DNA from: Capitulum mitella
Lineage: Eukaryota > Arthropoda > Thecostraca > Pollicipedomorpha > Pollicipedidae
Assembly: GCA_030062745.1 (NCBI GenBank)
Contig: CP099840.1
Coordinates: 1 to 64,000, forward strand
Length of the DNA stretch: 64,000 nt
Direction of reading: 5' to 3'
Shown: positions 58,693 through 64,000 of the stretch, piece by piece
Layout: every line of letters begins with the position of its first letter
How positions within the stretch are numbered: position 1 is the stretch's first letter
The notes under the pieces: generated by a model
What the model was told of the DNA's origin: nothing
Databases searched by the model: none
What the model saw: only the letters and a program-made list of their open reading frames with translations
Position numbers and translations under genes: made by a program

Positions 58693-59365
58693 CACTATGA
58701 AATGCATTTCTTCATGCCCTGAAGGGGCATATCATACATGCACCATAACTGGCAGCAAGTCTGAAATTTTATTAAGTTATCCACTACAAAATCTTGAATG
58801 TAACCTGGGTTTCCTGCATACAGTCATGGGAATGCCTCTAGAAATCCAGATTTTCCTCCCAAGCAAATATGACATGTAGTCCAAGCCTGTCATGGAAAAC
58901 AGGCTACTGCACACCAGATGAGTGAACTTACTCAACAACATGAGCCTGATGAGACTGGATCCAATGAGATGAGATGAGACTGGATGAGACTGGTCCTTTG
59001 GCTTTAATCCTAACTAGTGTAAGGTAAAGTATGGCAATCATAAAAAATACATGCAGGATATAAATAATGGGTCCTTTCTGAGCCATATGGTTCATAAAGG
59101 AGTAAATACCATATATCTACCACTTCTTTACCATAAGGTACCTTATGGTAAATAAGGTACCTTATGAACAAAATATCTTGACAAGACTCACAAGTAACTA
59201 CTGGCTTTCTTCCTGTCTCCATGTCTTTTACTTGAATTCTGAGCAATTCTGGGCCTCACAGACAACCTGGTAATGCTGTTCTTCACAATGGAAGACTCAT
59301 GCCATCCTGCAAACAGAGACAGGGCAAGTGAAAGCTGTGATACCATCTATGGAGGCAAGTGAGGC
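58693..59365. other. intergenic, AT-rich, short direct repeats
   Basis: Short repeats gatgagactgga (about 58948-58995) and aaggtaccttatg (about 59136-59168) are present. No gene is recognised. Confidence 0.4.
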
Positions 59366-59732
59366 AATCCTTTAGAAGCGCACGCCATAAACCAAGCACA
59401 CTGGATGACACATATACGGTGCGCGTGGCAAAAGGAGACGTCAGCTGTTGCCAGAAACAACAACATTATGCACTGGAGCTCCAGGTCGTAGATCACCTAC
59501 TATTCGCTCTTGTTTTACACAGTAGGTTAGGTTAGGTTAGGTTAGGTTAGGTTAGGTTAGGTAAGGTTAGGTTAGGTTAGGTTAGGTTAGCGAATAGTAG
59601 GTGATCCACGACCCTGGAGCTCCAGTGCATAATGTTGTTGTTTCTTGCAACAGCTGACGTCTCCTTTTGCCACGCGCGCCGTATATGTGTCATCCAGTGT
59701 GCTTGGTTTATGGCGTGCGCTTCTAAAGGATT
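59366..59732. mobile_element. foldback element with 143-bp arms and a (TTAGG)n loop
   Basis: Arms 59366-59508 and 59589-59732 are near-perfect reverse complements, starting aatcctttagaagcg and ending agtaggtgatc..tattcgct. The loop of about 80 bp is almost entirely TTAGG units on the plus strand. No clear target duplication was found at the edges. It is either a foldback transposon or a palindrome created by inverted duplication; no ORF is present. Confidence 0.85.
59519..59590 (+). repeat. interstitial telomere-type repeat (TTAGG)n
   Basis: About 13 units of TTAGG with one variant (aggtaaggt) lie in the loop of the foldback. TTAGG is the canonical telomere repeat of most arthropods. Here it is internal. 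Confidence 0.93.
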
Positions 59733-60369
59733 ACCGGCAAGTGATTCAGATTATGACATATTCTCATTTTTAACAAATCATGCAATTGGTTGGTTGGTTA
59801 TTGGGGCTTAGGGGTGTACCGATTGCAGTGTCATTCGGCACCCATAGCAAATCATGTGAACATAGCATGATGCCAGCATTGCACATAAGCATATCAATGC
59901 CTAACAATGCCCCAAGCCATTTTTCTTCATTCTGTTGTTTAGTTGGGCGTATCAATGCAGACTGATGAGCACAAACAGAAAGAAGCAAAGCACCCACACA
60001 TGCATCTGTGTGGTCCAGATGTTCTTAACCTTGCTCTTCTCCTTCAGGGCATACGATTCACAACCAACCTCTTAAGCCACTATAAACAGGGTTACGCCGG
60101 AACTACGTGAAACCCCGCAGTCACAACACGCTCACCCCCATCTCCCCACCTCTTGCCCTTCAAGCCCATGATTTACCTCCACGCCTCCTCACTGAAATCG
60201 TCAACAGAGGAGGCGAAGTACCGTCCTGTCGTATTTTGCAGGAAAACGAGGAAATACTTGACCCAAACTTTAAATGTGGATGTAATATCCTCGGTTTTCC
60301 TCTATACGGCACCCCTTAATGCTAGATAAACTGCCGCCTATGATTCAAATCCTACGCAGGTTACCTGGG

Positions 60370-60725
60370 CCGCGTTCGCTTTAGAGACGACTGACCGACG
60401 CCCGACGCAACACGAGACTTAATTCAGGACGCGGACGCTTGAGTCCAAGAGGCTGTGCGTCCTAACTTCCAACAAACAAACAAACAAACAAACAAACGTT
60501 CGCTTTACAGTCGATTGACTGACGCCGGACGAGACACTAGACCTGACGCAAGACTTTGGACACCTGATCCCAAGAGGCTGTGTGTTCTAACTCACAAACG
60601 CTTTAGTGACGACTGGCTGACACCCGACGAGACACAGGACTCGACGCAAGGCTGGACACCTATGCCTAAGATGTGTGTCCCGACTCGGAAACAAACAGCC
60701 AAACAAGAGTTCGCTTTAGCCCGGT
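60370..60725. repeat. degenerate 110-120-bp tandem repeat, three copies
   Basis: Each unit contains ttcgcttta.ag(t/a)cga, tga(c/t)tga(c/t)gcc(c/g)gac, gacgca, and aagaggctgtg(c/t)gt, with an aaacaaacaaac tract between the first two. Open frames reflect the repeat. Confidence 0.7.
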
Positions 60726-62520
60726 AGAGATAAGTGGATAGAGACTGTGGCGTGGTTAGACCTTTGTGGAATAAGGTAATATGTTGTGAAAAAATGGACA
60801 AAGAATGGATGTATTTGGATGCTTGGAATACAGATTATAATACCTTTTTGCATCATCACAAAAGGGGAGGCATCTGTAGAGACCATAAGCATTGTATTCT
60901 ATTTTGTCTGAGACCCCAGTTTCAAAATGTCTGGTGATGTTTGTGGAAAGGTTTGGGCTGGGAAAACCCATGTCCTGCCCAAATGATGCTGCAGGTGCTT
61001 ATAACCAGGAAAAAAAGACTCTGAATATTTTATCAGACATGGATCTTCAGACAGATTTTTGGGATATATCAAATATCACCCTGAAGCCCTAGATTGAAAC
61101 AGTGTGTGGTGTTGCACAATTAATATTGGCCCACAGCAAAATAAGTAAATAAATAAATAAATAACTTGACAAAAGCATGCATTTTTTGTCTCAAAAGTGT
61201 ATTATATTTCCATAGAGCAAGGCCTAGAAACAGTATCACTAATACAAGTAGAGGTTGTTCACTTCAAGCTAATTTGCTGTCTGCACTTTGTCATGAAGTC
61301 TACATCTTAAAGTCTGAGCCATTGGCCTGCAATGTGGCTGGTAGGATGTATCAGTGAAAAATTTGAGTAAGGAATAACTGCATATGGTGAGTATGCCGTT
61401 GCAAGGCCTGCTGCCAATGGTTGAAGTTAAGGATGCATGTCAAACAGAGGTAGTCATTTTGTGCCAACATGCCATGCCATGGAAGATTTGCAATACTCCT
61501 CAGCCATGCTGCTCCCCAGCATCACACTCATCCAGGGGTACAAGTCAGCCAGCCAGAGCCACACTAACATTCTGTAGTGCTCAGAAAAATCCAGCAACCC
61601 AGCAGGAGACTCCACAGACCAGCATGGACTCCACAAACTAGCTGCTCAGAAGATAGCTGAGCACCATGGCACACCATCTATTCATTTGGTTGGGGCTGCT
61701 CTAAATATAATGGCCCAGAGGGTGGAACCCATCTACACCATGCAACCATAATAAGTTAATAGCATGAGCACATTCTGCCCTCAAAGGCAAATACTTCATC
61801 ATTGATGTTCATGCACACTTACTTGTCAAAGGCTGTAAGTGCAGGGAGCTCAAAGTTGTTGTCCTATTGCTAATTCCAATCAGTCTTTCCATTTATGTAG
61901 CACATGATGTTTATGCTTTTTGGGTTTATGCTTGTGTGACAAGCATAAACCTGGGATATATACCAGAAATTGTGTGAACCTGTAATGACACCTAGTGTTT
62001 TTCTATGTCAGAGCCACTCACACATCTTTTTATTTGTGCCAGTTTTGGCTTTTGTCCATCCAATAATTCCAACATATTTGAACAAAATTACACTGTTATT
62101 TGTCAGGAAAATTGAACATCCAGAGGTTCTCTGTATTGCTGTGAAAAACTATAACTATTTTCAAATGGTACTGATATTATCAAATAACAGCATTCCAAAG
62201 TGAGCTTGCCCATAAGTGTAACAGTCCATAGAAATCAGGGATGCTGCCACACAGATTATTGGATAACATTTGGCTTTAGACCTATGGTGCTGAATTAAAG
62301 GGAATGGCCTAAAAATGGTTCTTGCCATGCCAATCTGAAAATGACTCAAGATTGATGACCATGCTACCTTTGTTTCCTGTATTGATTATCCTGTTCTCTA
62401 GATCTGTTAACTGATAAAGCTGATATCACATTTTTTGCTGTGTGGGAATAGCTGTGACATGTGTGAGTTTGATGAAGTCTCAGCTCATTTTTTATTTAAA
62501 TGTTCCTTTGTGTTTTTCAG
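60726..62520. other. MSTO1 upstream region
   Basis: AT-rich DNA with no recognised coding sequence. It should hold the MSTO1 promoter and an untranslated first exon, because the first coding exon is preceded by a splice acceptor (tttttcag at 62513-62520). Neither can be placed. Confidence 0.4.
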
Positions 62521-62521
62521 A

Positions 62522-63959
62522 ATGAGTTCCAAAACCCCAGAAATAATCACACTTCAGATTGGCCACTATGCAAACTTTGTTGGGACACATTGGTGGAACA
62601 TCCAGGAATCTACATTTGTGTATGATCCATCTATAGATGTTGAACTTGATCATGGAGTCCTTTTTCGTGAAGGACTAAATTTCAAGGTAATGTCCATTGT
62701 TTCCTTAAATGTTTTAATCTGACAGGAATGAGATTGTCGCTGTTATGCAAGGTTTGTGTGTATGCAATAATGACTTTGTTACTAACTGCAGAGACTTTGC
62801 ATCCTGTTTTGTATTATCTTGATATAAACAAATTACAGGCAGAATCTACGAACTTTAAACTGACCGACGGAAACCGTAAATACACGTCATGATATTGGAT
62901 AGTTTGTGGTGCACGTGCATCAGTTGCGGCAGCCACCCCGCCCTCCATCCGTTACCGTCGTGACCCCGGCTCTGCGGGTGTCCGCAGCGCGAGACGACGT
63001 TCACGCCGCGGCTGCTGTCGGTGGACCTGCGCGGCAGCCTGGGTCACCTGCGCCGCCGCGGCCGGCTGTACGACGAGCCGGCGCTGCTGGCCGCCGCGCA
63101 GCCACTCTGGCACGGCACCACCGAGCGGCACAAGCAGGAGGCGGCCGGCCCGGGCCGTCTACGCCGGCGACTCGATCGACTGGACGCCGCTGGCGATCAG
63201 GCCGACCTCGCTGATGAGAAGGACGTCTGTCAAGGTGGCTGGTCACGCGCGGCGCACGTGCAGTGGGAAGCCGTCTTCCGTGTGGGACGATGCGGGCTTG
63301 TTTTCGGCTAGTTTGCCTTGCTCTCAGGGCTGCTGGTGGGATGTTGATAGTTTACGCGAGGGTTGGTGTGCTACGTCATTATGGCCGTTATTGTGCTCAT
63401 GAATATTAGAGGTGCTTTCTGCTTCACAGACGAACGATCTGGGGAAAAGGAGGCGGATGATGACGATAACATTGGTTTGGACAGCCTCGACCTAGAATCA
63501 GAAGTCAAGGTGTGGTCAGATTTTCTGAAGACACACCTGAACCCGTGGACCATTCACCTGCTTTCTGAGCCGCTGCATCAAAATACCAACGATCCTTTTG
63601 ACGTCTTTGGGTGAGGAGCTTTTCTGGAGCACCAGCTGGGAAATACAAGGGACTCATCTGGCTTGCTGACTTCACTCACGTGCTTAACTTAGATCAGCTA
63701 GCAATAGTGCCCGTTGAGTAACCCGAGGCATTCTGTATTTTTTTTGTACAAACGGATCCTCCAGACAACGCAAGGTACATGCGCTTTGGGCATTGTGGTC
63801 TTAACACGTTGTAAATGGTTTAGTTCGTTTTGACACGTTGTGATGAAGGATGGCGTGATCTGTTTTAGTTTTGGCGAATCTCAGTATCTGCGCGAAGACT
63901 TTTGCGACAACTTCGAAGATCGCCTGCGAGCATATGCAGAGGAGTGCGATCACTTAGTG
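62522..63959 (+). CDS. MSTO1: misato homolog (MSTO1), first four coding exons, runs off the window
   Basis: MSTO1 is a tubulin/FtsZ-like protein involved in mitochondrial distribution and morphology. Coding exons are 62522-62686, 62988-63234, 63430-63610 and 63869-63959; all junctions are GT..AG and phases agree (0, 1, 2, 0). The N-terminus IITLQIGHYANFVGTHWWN and VLFREG are the family's tubulin-like signature. The next exon has TFTPRLLSVDLRGSLGHL and LYDE, followed by an acidic linker (EADDDDN) and SEVKVWSDFLKTHLNPWTIH, then GESQYLREDFCDNFEDRL and AEECDHLV. The match to human MSTO1 continues right up to the last base. The rest of the protein lies beyond 64000. The second exon is strikingly GC-rich compared with the first. 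Confidence 0.93.
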
Positions 63960-64000
63960 GTGAGTCCCAGCCACCATATTTATCTATGAACGGACTGGAT

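Noticed and set aside
63214..63402. Alternative reading frame at the end of MSTO1 exon 2 (YAGDSIDWTPLAIRPTS)
   Set aside because: It looks protein-like, but only the other frame joins exon 3 in phase and leads into the acidic linker.

Overview
This is eukaryotic nuclear DNA, most likely from an arthropod. Three conserved genes are split by spliceosomal introns with GT..AG borders, transposons of several animal superfamilies are present, and an interstitial (TTAGG)n tract matches the telomere repeat typical of arthropods. Coding exons are GC-rich, while introns and intergenic DNA are repeat-rich or AT-rich. A crustacean is plausible, but the sequence alone does not settle the class.

Layout. 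1-7 kb: degenerate tandem repeats, a dispersed GC-rich repeat, a 116-bp satellite and a 211-bp tandem repeat, with no recognisable gene. 7.6-12.3 kb, minus strand: NDUFS7, the complex I subunit carrying cluster N2. Five exons are certain and a first exon is tentative. 13-36 kb: a transposon-rich block. It holds a complete-looking DNA transposon at 14342-17882 with a 743-codon ORF, long terminal inverted repeats and an 8-bp target duplication. A second, inactivated member lies at 25441-28451 and a degraded third at about 30770-33000. A piggyBac-like pseudogene is split by a hAT-type insertion, which contains a pogo/Tigger-like element, which contains the second member: four levels of nesting. 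Two copies of a 1.2-kb TTAA-flanked element lie in opposite orientation on either side of the nested block.

37.7-57.0 kb, minus strand: TRAPPC10, with 22 exons placed in consistent phase (about 1,092 residues); only the short first coding part is missing. Its introns are full of minisatellites. At least six of these duplicate an exon-intron junction rather than pure intron sequence, so extra copies of splice donors or acceptors lie beside the exon. 57-62.5 kb: the intergenic interval between the divergently transcribed TRAPPC10 and MSTO1. It holds a tRNA-derived SINE-like sequence, a palindromic foldback with a (TTAGG)n loop and a degenerate tandem repeat. 62.5-64 kb, plus strand: the first four coding exons of MSTO1 (misato), which runs off the window.

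The genes do not form a functional unit: NDUFS7 is a mitochondrial respiratory subunit, TRAPPC10 a Golgi trafficking-complex subunit, and MSTO1 a tubulin-like protein linked to mitochondrial distribution. The most notable content is the transposon lineage built on HWDGK, FDTTA(A/S)N, ACRHH and NDxAER motifs, and the tandem duplications centred on splice junctions.
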